Below, piece by piece: positions 9,306-17,218 of a DNA stretch of 64,000 bases. The stretch's first letter is position 1, and each line of letters opens with the position of its first letter. The stretch lies in assembly GCF_020510425.1 (NCBI RefSeq), contig NZ_JAHBAH010000001.1, positions 1,779,001 to 1,843,000 of the forward strand. Direction: 5' to 3'. This stretch comes from Quatrionicoccus australiensis (GTDB lineage: Bacteria; Pseudomonadota; Gammaproteobacteria; Burkholderiales; Rhodocyclaceae). A program made the translations under genes and the position numbers. Under the pieces are notes generated by a model. The model saw nothing but the letters and a program-made list of their open reading frames with translations, was not told the DNA's origin and did not search any database.

Positions 9306-9488
9306 ATGCAGGTCAAGATTCACTATCGCATCACCCAGGACAGGGCTGGCATTCCGCAGGACTTTAGCGGCGCCCGCCGTTTTGCCGTCAGCGAAGGGCA
9401 AGTCATTGAAGATATGGCGCGACTGGAACTGGCAACGGATTACCAGATCCCGCAAAGTGCCGTCGAAATCTGCCGAATCGAGCACTAG
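9306..9488 (+). CDS. Small uncharacterised protein (60 residues)
   Basis: MQVKIHYRITQDRAGIPQDF to VEICRIEH; not recognised. ATG at 9306 is preceded by GGAG (9293-9296) at good spacing and by a plausible promoter, so the gene is likely real. The frame also allows an upstream TTG at 9291, but that would overlap the Shine-Dalgarno. Predicted strands (VKIHYRI, RRFAVSEGQ) and a helix (VIEDMARLELATDY) suggest a compact alpha/beta fold. No signal peptide or membrane segment. Function unknown. Confidence 0.6.
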   Translation: MQVKIHYRITQDRAGIPQDFSGARRFAVSEGQVIEDMARLELATDYQIPQSAVEICRIEH

Positions 9489-9646
9489 CCGGCATCTCGG
9501 CCAAAACCGCAACAAAAATGACATTGCGATGAACACATTCGGTTACACAAGGCTACGAAAGGACGACAGACGAAGGAAGGGCAAAAATTTACACTGCAGT
9601 TGTGCATTGAACCCCTCCTCTCGAAATCCCCCCTTTCGAGAATTTC

Positions 9647-9673
9647 AACCCCGCCGCTGGCGGGGTTTTTTTT
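9647..9673 (+). terminator. Intrinsic terminator upstream of cytochrome c gene
   Basis: 9-bp stem AACCCCGCC/GGCGGGGTT, loop GCT, followed by eight T in total (9666-9673). Confidence 0.85.
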
Positions 9674-9697
9674 GCCCGGAAATCGAACTCAAGCCGT

Positions 9698-9703
9698 TAT
9701 AAT
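9698..9703 (+). promoter_or_regulatory. -10 box of the cytochrome c gene
   Basis: Consensus TATAAT 37 bases before the ATG. The nearest -35-like hexamer is TTGCCC at 9672-9677 (20-bp spacing, too long), so the -35 is uncertain. Confidence 0.55.
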
Positions 9704-9739
9704 TGCGCACTTTTATTTTTCCGCAATGAGGTATTCAGC

Positions 9740-10183
9740 ATGGCCGAGAAGCACTCTTCAACGAGCATCATGTGGGCAGTGATCGGTATTGCCATCGCCC
9801 TTATCGCAGTCATCTTCCCGCTCACCGTCAAGAACTCCAGCTCCGCGGCCGATGCCGTCGGCGGCAATGACGAAGCCGATGTCCGCATCCAGCCGGTCGC
9901 CAAGTTCGAACTGGCCAAGGCGGCTGCCGCCGCTGCCAGTGGCCCGCGCGATGGCGCGACGATCTACAACAGCATCTGTGGCGCCTGCCACAACACCGGC
10001 GCAGCCGGCGCACCGAAGATCGACGACAAGGCCGCCTGGGCACCGCGTCTGGCCACCGGCAAGGCTGCGCTGACCAACAGCGTCACCAACGGCAAGAACG
10101 CCATGCCGGCCAAGGGCGGCGCCACGCTGTCCGACGAGGAAATCAAGAACGTCGTCGAATACGTCATGAGCAAGGCCAAGTAA
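9740..10183 (+). CDS. Membrane-anchored class I c-type cytochrome (c5 family)
   Basis: 147 residues. An uncleaved N-terminal membrane anchor (about residues 10-29, IMWAVIGIAIALIAVIFPLT) is followed by an Ala-rich linker and one haem domain: CGACH at 80-84 (covalent haem via Cys80/Cys83, His84 axial) and distal Met122 in NAMPAKGG. The C-terminal helix LSDEEIKNVVEYVMSKAK is typical of cytochrome c5/c555-like electron carriers. It should face the periplasm and shuttle electrons in respiration; partners are not encoded nearby. Confidence 0.88.
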   Translation: MAEKHSSTSIMWAVIGIAIALIAVIFPLTVKNSSSAADAVGGNDEADVRIQPVAKFELAKAAAAAASGPRDGATIYNSICGACHNTGAAGAPKIDDKAAWAPRLATGKAALTNSVTNGKNAMPAKGGATLSDEEIKNVVEYVMSKAK

Positions 10184-10199
10184 GCCGGTTCAGACCAAT

Positions 10200-10227
10200 A
10201 AAAAAGGAGGCTTCGGCCTCCTTTTTT
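10200..10227 (+). terminator. Intrinsic terminator of the cytochrome c gene
   Basis: Stem AAAAAAGGAGGC/GCCTCCTTTTTT with a TTCG tetraloop, right after the stop codon; symmetric A/T flanks make it usable from both sides. Confidence 0.9.
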
Positions 10228-10249
10228 ACGTCCGGATTTTGCCGTTCTG

Positions 10250-10282
10250 CAGCGGTCGACCGCTGGAAAAGGGCAAAAATCA
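10250..10282 (+). repeat. Dispersed GGTCGACC-AAAAGGGCAAAAATCA element, copy 2
   Basis: A perfect 16-bp palindrome CAGCGGTCGACCGCTG (10250-10265) is followed by the tail AAAAGGGCAAAAATCA (10267-10282). The final TCA is the stop codon (TGA) of the minus-strand rep gene. Confidence 0.8.
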
Positions 10283-12268
10283 GCGTTTGCCGGCCAGCAT
10301 CGCCTTCATCGCATCGAGCCGGGCATTGCCGGTTGCCTTGTCGGGCGGGGTATCGGCTTTGCCGCCGGCAAAGCGGATGTCGTCGCGCCCCATTTCGTCG
10401 ATGAAGCGCGACGGCTCGCAGGGCACGAACTCGCGCGCCTGCTTGCGCCGCTCGCACCAGGAAATGTTCAGCGTCTGCTGGGCACGGGTGATGCCGACGT
10501 ACATCAGGCGACGTTCTTCCTCGATCTTGGTCGGATCGGTCGATTCGCGGTGCGGCAGGATGCCTTCCTCGACGCCGACCAGGAAGACATGCTTGTACTC
10601 CAGCCCCTTCGACGCATGCAGGGTCGACAACTGCACGGCATCGACTTCCTCGTCGTTCTGCTTGTCGAGCATGTTGATCAGCGCGATGCTCTGGGTCAGG
10701 TCGATCAGCGTCTTGCCGTCCTGCTCGCCCTTGCGGTTGAGCCAGTTGCAGAATTCGCAGACATTGCCCCAGCGCGTCTGCGCGGTGCGTTCCTCTTCCT
10801 GGTCGTAGAGGTAGGTTTCGTAGTCGATCGCCTTGATCAGGTCGGGCAGCACCTGGTGTGCCGGCTCGCGTATCGCACGTTCCTGGGTACGGTTGATGAA
10901 CTGGCAGAACTCGAGCAGCGGCTCGAGCTGGCGCGCCTGGACGCGCATCGCGAAGCCCTCTTCGAAGGCGGCCTGGAACAGCGAGATATGGCGTTCGCCG
11001 GCGTAGGTACCGAGCACCTGCAGCGTCGCCGCACCGATGCCGCGCTTGGGCGTCGTCGCGGCGCGGATGAAGGCCGGATCGTCGTCCTCGTTGGTGAGCA
11101 GGCGCAGATAAGCGGTGATGTCCTTGATCTCGGCCTTGTCGAAGAAGGACTTGCCGCCCGACAGCAGATAGGGAATGCGGTGGTCGCGCAGGTATTCCTC
11201 GAAGCCGCGCGCCTGGTGATTCGAGCGATAGAGGATGGCGTAGTCCTTGAACTTGGCGCGGTACTCGAAGCGGTGCGCCTGCAGTTTCATGACCACGCCC
11301 TCGGCTTCGGCGTCGTTGTCACGGCAGGCGGTGACGCTGATCTGCTCGCCGAGCCCAAGCTCCGACCAGAGCTTTTTGTCGAACAGCTTCTCGTTGTTTG
11401 CAATGACGTTGTTGGCTGCCTTCAGGATGCGCACCGTCGAGCGGTAATTCTGTTCGAGCTTGATCACCTTGAGGGCCGGAAACTCGTTCGGCAACTTCTT
11501 CAGGTTCTCGATATCGGCACCGCGCCAGCCGTAGATCGCCTGGTCGTCGTCGCCGACCGCGGTGAATTGCTGGCGGACGCCGGTCAACAGCTTGAGCACC
11601 TGGTACTGGCAGGCATTGGTGTCCTGGTACTCGTCGACCAGCAGGTAGCGCAGGCGGTTCTGCCACTTGTCGGCAATGTCCGGATGCTCGCTGAACAGCT
11701 TCACCGGCAGGCCGATCAGGTCGTCGAAATCGACCGCCTGGTAGGCCTTGAGCGTCGCCTCGTAGGACAGGAAGGCATGCGCCGCGAGCTTTTCGTGCTC
11801 GTCGCGCGCCAGGTGGCGGGCCGCTTCCGGCGAGACCAGCGCGTTCTTCCAGTTCGAGATGATCGACTGCAGGTTGCGCAGCGTCGCCTTGTCCACGGTC
11901 TTGGCGACTTCGCTGATGATGCCGGCACAGTCGGCCGAATCGAAGATCGAGAAACGCGGCTTGTAGCCAAGCGCCTTGGCTTCCTCGCGCAGGATGCGCA
12001 CGCCCAGCGAATGGAAGGTGGAGATCTGCAACTGGTCGGCCTGCGGTTTCGACAGGATCTTGCCGATGCGCTCCTGCATTTCCTTCGCCGCCTTGTTGGT
12101 GAAGGTGATCGCCGCCACGTTGCGCGGCTGGTAACCGCAGTCCTGCACCAGGTAGGCGATCTTCTGCGTGATGACCCGCGTTTTGCCCGAGCCGGCACCG
12201 GCCAGCACCAGCAAGGGGCCGTCCAGGTAATGAATTGCTTCGCGCTGCTGCGGATTGAGGCCGGACAT
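10280..12268 (-). CDS. rep: ATP-dependent DNA helicase Rep (UvrD/Rep superfamily 1)
   Basis: 662 residues, close to E. coli Rep (673). Motifs: Walker A AGAGSGKT near residue 25, FTNKAAKEM, DEYQDTN (motif II), GDDDQAIYGWRGAD (motif III), LEQNYRST (motif IV), LSTLHASKGLEY and VGITRAQQTL (motifs V-VI). Similarity across the whole chain, for example ALKVIKLEQNYRS and ILYRSNHQARGFE, favours Rep over UvrD. It removes proteins ahead of the replisome and helps restart. The stop codon lies inside the dispersed repeat; the promoter region also carries the terminator of the gene upstream. Confidence 0.9.
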   Translation of the reverse strand: MSGLNPQQREAIHYLDGPLLVLAGAGSGKTRVITQKIAYLVQDCGYQPRNVAAITFTNKAAKEMQERIGKILSKPQADQLQISTFHSLGVRILREEAKALGYKPRFSIFDSADCAGIISEVAKTVDKATLRNLQSIISNWKNALVSPEAARHLARDEHEKLAAHAFLSYEATLKAYQAVDFDDLIGLPVKLFSEHPDIADKWQNRLRYLLVDEYQDTNACQYQVLKLLTGVRQQFTAVGDDDQAIYGWRGADIENLKKLPNEFPALKVIKLEQNYRSTVRILKAANNVIANNEKLFDKKLWSELGLGEQISVTACRDNDAEAEGVVMKLQAHRFEYRAKFKDYAILYRSNHQARGFEEYLRDHRIPYLLSGGKSFFDKAEIKDITAYLRLLTNEDDDPAFIRAATTPKRGIGAATLQVLGTYAGERHISLFQAAFEEGFAMRVQARQLEPLLEFCQFINRTQERAIREPAHQVLPDLIKAIDYETYLYDQEEERTAQTRWGNVCEFCNWLNRKGEQDGKTLIDLTQSIALINMLDKQNDEEVDAVQLSTLHASKGLEYKHVFLVGVEEGILPHRESTDPTKIEEERRLMYVGITRAQQTLNISWCERRKQAREFVPCEPSRFIDEMGRDDIRFAGGKADTPPDKATGNARLDAMKAMLAGKR

Positions 12269-12275
12269 GTCTCTG

Positions 12276-12307
12276 CAAAAAACAGCGCCCCGACGATGCG
12301 GGGCGCC
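12276..12307 (-). terminator. Intrinsic terminator between the small unknown gene and rep
   Basis: On the minus strand: GGCGCCCCG, short loop, CGGGGCGC, then TGTTTTTT. It ends the transcript of the minus-strand gene at 12381-12698, leaving rep to its own promoter. Confidence 0.75.
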
Positions 12308-12380
12308 TGTGAATTCGATGGGCCAATTCTAACCCAGGCCGGCGGAGGGTTGAAAATCGCTATCTGGACGAGGTCGACCG

Positions 12381-12698
12381 TCAGGCCGTGTCGTCGACCT
12401 GGTGAAAATCCGGGGTTTGCGCTGGCTGGCGCAGCAATTCGTCAGCCGCAGCGCCGAGCAGGCTCAACTGCGCCGCCACCGCGCGCGCATCGGCCAGTAC
12501 CTGTTCGCCACCTTCAAACGGCCCGATCGCACGCGGATCAACCTCGGCGATTTCCTGCTGCAGGCTGCGCTGGCGGTCGCCTTCGATGCCTTCCGCCGCC
12601 TCCACCCGCCGCACCTGCTCGTCGGCGGCATGGCGCACCCGCTCGCCGGATTCGCGAACAGGTGACTGGGTGGTTGATTCAAGGCGGCTCAGTTTCAT
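12381..12698 (-). CDS. Uncharacterised small protein (105 residues)
   Basis: Begins MKLSRLESTTQSPVRES. ATG at 12698 is chosen because AGGAG lies 8 bases upstream; an in-frame ATG at 12719 would place that motif inside the coding region. The protein is mostly predicted helix, rich in Glu/Arg/Ala, with no signal peptide and no recognised motif. It is last in the minus-strand run pilT-pilU-DUF4197 and is followed by an intrinsic terminator, so co-transcription is plausible. Function unknown. Confidence 0.55.
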   Translation of the reverse strand: MKLSRLESTTQSPVRESGERVRHAADEQVRRVEAAEGIEGDRQRSLQQEIAEVDPRAIGPFEGGEQVLADARAVAAQLSLLGAAADELLRQPAQTPDFHQVDDTA

Positions 12699-12749
12699 AA
12701 GATGGACTCCTTGAGTCATCTAACGACCGCTGAGCCGCCCGACTTGAGT

Positions 12750-13436
12750 TTACAGCGCGCCGAACACCTTCTTCAGCAGGTCACTGCCGGCACCGACCGG
12801 GTTCGAACGCAGCTTCTGTTCCTCTTCGGCAATCATCAGGAACAGGCCATCCATCGCCTTTTGCGTGACGTAGCCGTCAAGGTCGGCATCCTTCTGGTCG
12901 ATCAGGCCGCTGCTCGCGGCCTTGCCGGCAAACTGGTTGTACTTGTCGGCGAGCTTCAGCTTGCTGGTCGAAGCCTTGACGATGGGCATGAACTTCTCGC
13001 CGAGCTGCGTCGACGAGGTGCGCTTGAAGTACTGCGTGACGCTGCCTTCGCCGCCGGTCAGGATGCCCTTGGCGTCCTGCACGCTCATCTTCTTGATCGA
13101 CTCGACCAGAATGGGCTTGGCTTCGGCCACGGCATCCTCGGCAGCATGGTTCATCGTCTCGATCAGCTGGTCGGCCTGCTTGCCCATGCCGAACATGCGC
13201 AGGCCCTTCTCGGCCTTCTGCAGGTAGCCGGGCAGCGGAATCTTGACCTTGCTGTTGCCCATGAAGCCGCCATCCTTGCCGAGCGAGGCGACCGCGTAGT
13301 CGGCCCCCTTGGCCAGCGCTTCCTTGACCCCGGCACTGGCATCGCCGGTCGAGATGGCATCAAGCGCGCCGGCCTGAGCCAGCGCAGCGGTCAACAACAG
13401 AAAAAGGGCAAAAATCGAATTGAGCAGGTGGCGCAT
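12750..13436 (-). CDS. DUF4197 secreted protein
   Basis: 228 residues: cleavable signal peptide (MRHLLNSIFALFLLLTAALAQA) and a DUF4197 domain, recognisable from ALDAISTGDASAGVKEALAKGA, KVKIPLPGYLQKAEKGLR, LIETMNHAAEDAVAEAKP and TQYFKRTSSTQLGEKFMPIV. Shine-Dalgarno AGGAG upstream of the ATG. The family is exported and of unknown function. Only 18 bases separate it from pilU, so it is probably in the pilus retraction operon. Part of the signal peptide coding region resembles the dispersed repeat tail (13400-13413), which I regard as chance. Confidence 0.85.
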   Translation of the reverse strand: MRHLLNSIFALFLLLTAALAQAGALDAISTGDASAGVKEALAKGADYAVASLGKDGGFMGNSKVKIPLPGYLQKAEKGLRMFGMGKQADQLIETMNHAAEDAVAEAKPILVESIKKMSVQDAKGILTGGEGSVTQYFKRTSSTQLGEKFMPIVKASTSKLKLADKYNQFAGKAASSGLIDQKDADLDGYVTQKAMDGLFLMIAEEEQKLRSNPVGAGSDLLKKVFGAL

Positions 13437-13454
13437 GGGGTTCTCCTGTATGGG

Positions 13455-14591
13455 TCAGACAATATCGAGGTGGCCGAGACCGCTGGTCAGATCGCGATCC
13501 TTGGCATCCTTGCCGAGCAACTTGATCTGCAGACGCAGGTCGTTCAGCGAATCGGCATTGCGCAGGGCATCCTCGTAGGTGATCTTGCCAGCCTCGTAGA
13601 GGTCGAACAGCGCCTGGTCGAAGGTCTGCATGCCGAGTTCGCGCGACTTCTTCATGATTTCCTTGATTTCATGCACCTCACCCTTGAAGATCAGGTCGGA
13701 AATCAGCGGCGAATTGAGCAGGATCTCGACCGCGGCGACCCGGCCCTTGCCGTCCTTCTTGGGCAGCAGGCGCTGCGAGACCATGGCGCGCAGGTTGAGC
13801 GACAGATCCATCAGCAACTGCTGCCGGCGCTCTTCCGGGAAGAAGTTGATGATCCGGTCGATTGCCTGGTTGGCGCTGTTGGCATGCAGGGTGGCCAGCG
13901 CAAGGTGGCCGGTTTCGGCGAAGGCAATGGCGTAATCCATGGTGTTGCGATCACGGATTTCGCCCATCATGATGACGTCCGGCGCCTGGCGCAGCGTGTT
14001 GCGCAGGGCCGGGCCCCAGTCATCGGTATCCACCCCGACTTCGCGCTGGGTGATGATGCAGTTCTTGTGCTCGTGCACGTATTCGATCGGATCCTCGACG
14101 GTGATGATGTGGCCGTAGGAGTTCTCGTTGCGGTAATCGACCACCGCCGCCAGCGACGTCGATTTGCCGGTACCGGTGCCGCCGACCATGATGATCAGGC
14201 CGCGCTTGGTCATTGCCAGATCCTTGAGCACCGGCGGCAATTGCAGCTCGTCCAGGGTTGGAATGCTCATGTTGATGGTGCGGCAGACGACGCCGACTCG
14301 CCCCTGCTGGACCAGCGCATTGACCCGGAAACGGCCGATGCCGCTCGGCGAAATGGCGAAATTGCATTCCTTGGTCGCTTCGAATTCGGCGGCCTGGCGG
14401 TCGTTCATGATCGAGCGCGCCAGCTCGGCGGTATGCGAGGCCGTCAGCACCTGATTGGAGACCGGCGTGATCTTGCCGTCGATCTTGATCGCCGGCGGAA
14501 AGCCGGCGGTGATGAACAAATCCGACCCTTTTTTCTGCGACATCAGCCGCAGCAGGTCGTGCATGAATTTCATTGCCTGATCGCGTTCCAT
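13455..14591 (-). CDS. pilU: Type IV pilus retraction ATPase PilU
   Basis: 378 residues of the PilT/PilU GspE-like ATPase family: Walker A GGTGTGKSTSLA, Asp box ITVEDPIEYVHEH, Walker B IMMGEIRDRNTMDYAIAFAETGHLALATLHANSANQAIDRI. The second position after pilT, length near 380 and the N-terminus (LLRLMSQKKGSDLFITAGFPP) identify PilU rather than PilT. It works with PilT as an auxiliary retraction motor at the inner-membrane base of the pilus. Gap to pilT is 29 bases. Confidence 0.92.
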   Translation of the reverse strand: MERDQAMKFMHDLLRLMSQKKGSDLFITAGFPPAIKIDGKITPVSNQVLTASHTAELARSIMNDRQAAEFEATKECNFAISPSGIGRFRVNALVQQGRVGVVCRTINMSIPTLDELQLPPVLKDLAMTKRGLIIMVGGTGTGKSTSLAAVVDYRNENSYGHIITVEDPIEYVHEHKNCIITQREVGVDTDDWGPALRNTLRQAPDVIMMGEIRDRNTMDYAIAFAETGHLALATLHANSANQAIDRIINFFPEERRQQLLMDLSLNLRAMVSQRLLPKKDGKGRVAAVEILLNSPLISDLIFKGEVHEIKEIMKKSRELGMQTFDQALFDLYEAGKITYEDALRNADSLNDLRLQIKLLGKDAKDRDLTSGLGHLDIV

Positions 14592-14620
14592 TCCCTGCCT
14601 TTCAGTTGTAATGCACCGGA

Positions 14621-15664
14621 TCAGACCGGGAACGCATCCTTGTTGGCTGCCTTGTTGCGTGCTTCATTGCTCGAAACGATATTGCGTCGCACCATGTCGA
14701 GCAGATTCTGGTCCAGCGTCTGCATGCCGTAGTTCTGGCCGGTCTGGATCGCCGAATACATCTGCGCCACCTTGTTCTCGCGAATCAGGTTGCGGATGGC
14801 CGGCGTGCCGATCAGGATTTCGTGCGCCGCGACCCGGCCGGTGCCATCCTTGGTCTTGAGCAGGGTCTGCGAAATGACGGCACGCAGCGATTCGGACAGC
14901 ATCGAGCGGACCATTTCCTTTTCCGCCGCCGGAAACACGTCGACGATACGGTCGACCGTCTTGGCCGCCGAAGACGTGTGCAGCGTGCCGAACACCAGGT
15001 GACCCGTTTCCGCCGCGGTCAGTGCCAGGCGGATGGTTTCCAGGTCACGCAGTTCGCCGACCAGGATGACGTCCGGATCCTCGCGCAGCGCCGAGCGCAA
15101 GGCGTTCGAGAAGGACAGCGTGTGCGGCCCGACTTCGCGCTGGTTGATCAGGCACTTCTTCGCCTCATGCACGAACTCGATCGGATCTTCGACGGTCAGG
15201 ATGTGGCCGTAGTCGTTTTCATTGACGTGATTGACCATCGCCGCCAGCGTCGTCGACTTGCCGGAACCGGTCGGCCCGGTGACCAGCACGATGCCGCGCG
15301 GGTACTCGGAGATTTCCTTGAAAATCTTCGGACAGTTCAGTTCTTCAAGCGTCAGCACCTTGGACGGAATGGTCCGGAAAACGGCACCGGCGCCGCGCTG
15401 CTGGTTGAAGGCATTGACCCGGAAACGGGCGAGATTGGGAATTTCGAAGGAGAAGTCGCACTCCAGCGTTTCTTCATAAATCTTGCGCTGACCGTCGTTC
15501 ATGATGTCGTACACCATGCCGTGCACATCCTTGTGCTCCATCGCCGGCAGGTTGATGCGGCGCACGTCGCCATGGACGCGGATCATCGGCGGCAGGCCGG
15601 ACGACAGGTGGAGGTCGGAGGCCTTGTTCTTGACACCAAAGGCCAGCAGTTCGGTAATGTCCAT
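14621..15664 (-). CDS. pilT: Type IV pilus retraction ATPase PilT
   Basis: 347 residues from the ATG at 15664 (MDITELLAFGVKNKASDLHLSSG), the standard PilT N-terminus; the frame stays open further upstream but that region is the divergent promoter. Walker A GPTGSGKSTTLAAM, Asp box TVEDPIEFVHE, Walker B VILVGELRDLETIRLALTAAETGHLVFGTLHT, and the C-terminal AIRNLIRE signature needed for retraction. A hexameric ATPase that depolymerises pilin to power twitching motility. Confidence 0.94.
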   Translation of the reverse strand: MDITELLAFGVKNKASDLHLSSGLPPMIRVHGDVRRINLPAMEHKDVHGMVYDIMNDGQRKIYEETLECDFSFEIPNLARFRVNAFNQQRGAGAVFRTIPSKVLTLEELNCPKIFKEISEYPRGIVLVTGPTGSGKSTTLAAMVNHVNENDYGHILTVEDPIEFVHEAKKCLINQREVGPHTLSFSNALRSALREDPDVILVGELRDLETIRLALTAAETGHLVFGTLHTSSAAKTVDRIVDVFPAAEKEMVRSMLSESLRAVISQTLLKTKDGTGRVAAHEILIGTPAIRNLIRENKVAQMYSAIQTGQNYGMQTLDQNLLDMVRRNIVSSNEARNKAANKDAFPV

Positions 15665-15687
15665 ACGGATCGTCCTTAAGGCGCGTG

Positions 15688-15693
15688 TATACT
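15688..15693 (+). promoter_or_regulatory. Candidate -10 box for the yggS operon
   Basis: TATACT inside the 55-base divergent gap between pilT and yggS, 27 bases before the yggS ATG; -35 unclear because it would overlap the pilT 5' end. Confidence 0.4.
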
Positions 15694-15719
15694 GGGGGCA
15701 GACGCAATTCCAATGGATT

Positions 15720-16409
15720 ATGAGCGCAATCGCCACCAACCTGCAAGCTGTCCGGGCCCGCATCGCCACTGCGGCAAGCGCGGCCGGCCGGACGCCGGAA
15801 AGCATCGCGCTGCTGGCCGTCAGCAAGACCAAGCCACTGGCCGACGTACTGACCGCTGCCGCCGCCGGACAGATCGCCTTTGGCGAAAACTACGTCCAGG
15901 AAGGCTGCGAAAAGGCAGCCGCAACGGTCGGCCGCTCTCTCGAGTGGCATTTCATCGGCCCGCTGCAAAGCAACAAGACGCGGCTGGTCGCCGAGCATTT
16001 TGCCTGGGTGCACTCGGTCGACCGCCTGAAAATCGCCGAAAGGCTGTCGGCACAGCGCCCGGCCGACCTGCCGCCGCTCCAGGTCTGCGTCCAGGTCAAT
16101 GTCTCCGGCGAAGCGAGCAAGAGCGGTTGCACGCCGGACGAAGCGCTCGCCTTGTGCCAGGCCGTCGCCACCCTGCCGAATTTGCGCCTGCGCGGCCTGA
16201 TGACCATTCCCGAGCCGACCGACGACGTTGCTATGCAGCGCGCGCCGTTGCGCCAGTTGCGTGAAATTTACGAATCGATCCGGGCGGCCGGCTTGCCGCT
16301 CGATACCTTGTCCATGGGCATGACCCACGATCTTGAAGCAGCCATTGCCGAAGGTGCGACCATCGTCCGCGTCGGCACGGCCATTTTTGGTGAGAGAAAC
16401 TACACATGA
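15720..16409 (+). CDS. yggS: YggS-family PLP homeostasis protein
   Basis: 229 residues starting MSAIATNLQAVRARI. The PLP-binding Lys36 lies in AVSKTKP; later conserved pieces are FGENYVQEG, WHFIGPLQSNK, VNVSGEASKSGC, LRGLMTIP and LSMGMTHDLEAAIAEGATIVRVGTAIFG. Members (YggS/PLPBP) bind pyridoxal phosphate without catalysis and maintain vitamin B6 and amino-acid balance. Its stop overlaps the proC start (ATGA), the conserved yggS-proC-yggT arrangement of proteobacteria. Confidence 0.93.
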   Translation: MSAIATNLQAVRARIATAASAAGRTPESIALLAVSKTKPLADVLTAAAAGQIAFGENYVQEGCEKAAATVGRSLEWHFIGPLQSNKTRLVAEHFAWVHSVDRLKIAERLSAQRPADLPPLQVCVQVNVSGEASKSGCTPDEALALCQAVATLPNLRLRGLMTIPEPTDDVAMQRAPLRQLREIYESIRAAGLPLDTLSMGMTHDLEAAIAEGATIVRVGTAIFGERNYT

Positions 16410-17218
16410 AGATTACATTCCTTGGCGGCGGCAACATGGCCAACGCGCTGATCGGCGGCATGCTCAAGCAGGGCTTCGCCGCGGCTGACATCACGGTCAT
16501 CGACCCGGGCAGCGAAGCACGTGCCAAGCTGGCACAAAGCTACGCGGTCAACTGCCTGGAATCGGCCGAAATGCTCGCCGCGGCCGGCGACGTGCTGCTC
16601 CTCGCGGTCAAGCCGCAGCAGATGAAGGAGGCCCTTGCGCCGCTCGCCGGCAAACTGGGCAACGCGCTGGTCATCAGCATCGCCGCCGGCCTCGACATGA
16701 CCGCCCTGTCGCGCTGGCTGGGCGGCCATCGCCAGATCGTCCGCTGCATGCCCAACACGCCGGCCCTGATCGGCGCCGGCATCACCGGGCTGTGTGCCCG
16801 CCCGGAAGTCAGCACTGAGCAGCGCGCTACCGCTGACCGCGTTTTGCGCACCGTCGGCACCACGGTCTGGATCGAGGACGAAGCAAAAATCGACGGCGTC
16901 ACCGCCATTTCAGGCAGCGGTCCGGCCTACGTTTTCCTGTTCATCGAAGCCCTGCAGCAGGCCGCCGCCGATCTCGGCTTCACGCCGGAACAGGGCCGCC
17001 TGCTGGCCATCGAAACGGTGCAGGGTGCCGCCGCGCTGGCTGCCAACTCTGCCGAGCCGGCATCCGTGCTGCGCGAACGCGTGACCTCCAAGGGTGGCAC
17101 CACCGCTGCCGCCCTGCAGGTCATGGCCGACACCGGCGTCAAGGAAGGCATAGTCGCTGGCTGCATGGCCGCTGCCGCCCGCGGCCAGGAACTCGGCAAG
17201 ATACTCGGAGCCGATTGA
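16406..17218 (+). CDS. proC: Pyrroline-5-carboxylate reductase
   Basis: 270 residues. N-terminal Rossmann fold (MKITFLGGGNMANALIGGML), VKPQQMKEAL, RCMPNTPALIGAG, AISGSGPAYVFLFIEAL and the C-terminal signature VTSKGGTTAAALQVM. It catalyses the last step of proline synthesis, NAD(P)H-dependent reduction of 1-pyrroline-5-carboxylate. Overlaps yggS by 4 and yggT by 1 base. Confidence 0.95.
   Translation: MKITFLGGGNMANALIGGMLKQGFAAADITVIDPGSEARAKLAQSYAVNCLESAEMLAAAGDVLLLAVKPQQMKEALAPLAGKLGNALVISIAAGLDMTALSRWLGGHRQIVRCMPNTPALIGAGITGLCARPEVSTEQRATADRVLRTVGTTVWIEDEAKIDGVTAISGSGPAYVFLFIEALQQAAADLGFTPEQGRLLAIETVQGAAALAANSAEPASVLRERVTSKGGTTAAALQVMADTGVKEGIVAGCMAAAARGQELGKILGAD

Larger units (their letters stand above)
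9489..9739. other. Intergenic region with two hairpins upstream of the cytochrome gene
   Basis: 251 bases without a credible gene. It holds a hairpin TCTCGAAA/TTTCGAGA around 9619-9641 and, directly after it, the intrinsic terminator at 9647-9673. A short non-coding transcript ending at that terminator is possible, as is a simple 3' untranslated region of the 60-residue protein gene. Confidence 0.5.

Noticed and set aside
10550..12700. Long open frame (716 codons) on the plus strand opposite rep
   Set aside because: It mirrors the codon structure of rep in a GC-rich genome, has no ribosome site and its product is a composition-biased string without domains.
13388..13416. Apparent copy of the dispersed repeat inside the DUF4197 gene
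   Set aside because: CAGCGGTCAAC followed by AAAAAGGGCAAAAATC encodes the hydrophobic signal peptide (IFALFLLLTAA) on the minus strand. The core palindrome is broken, so convergence by coding is more likely than a true copy.
12702..14732. 676-codon plus-strand frame opposite DUF4197 and pilU
   Set aside because: Antisense shadow; pilU and the DUF4197 protein are both well supported.
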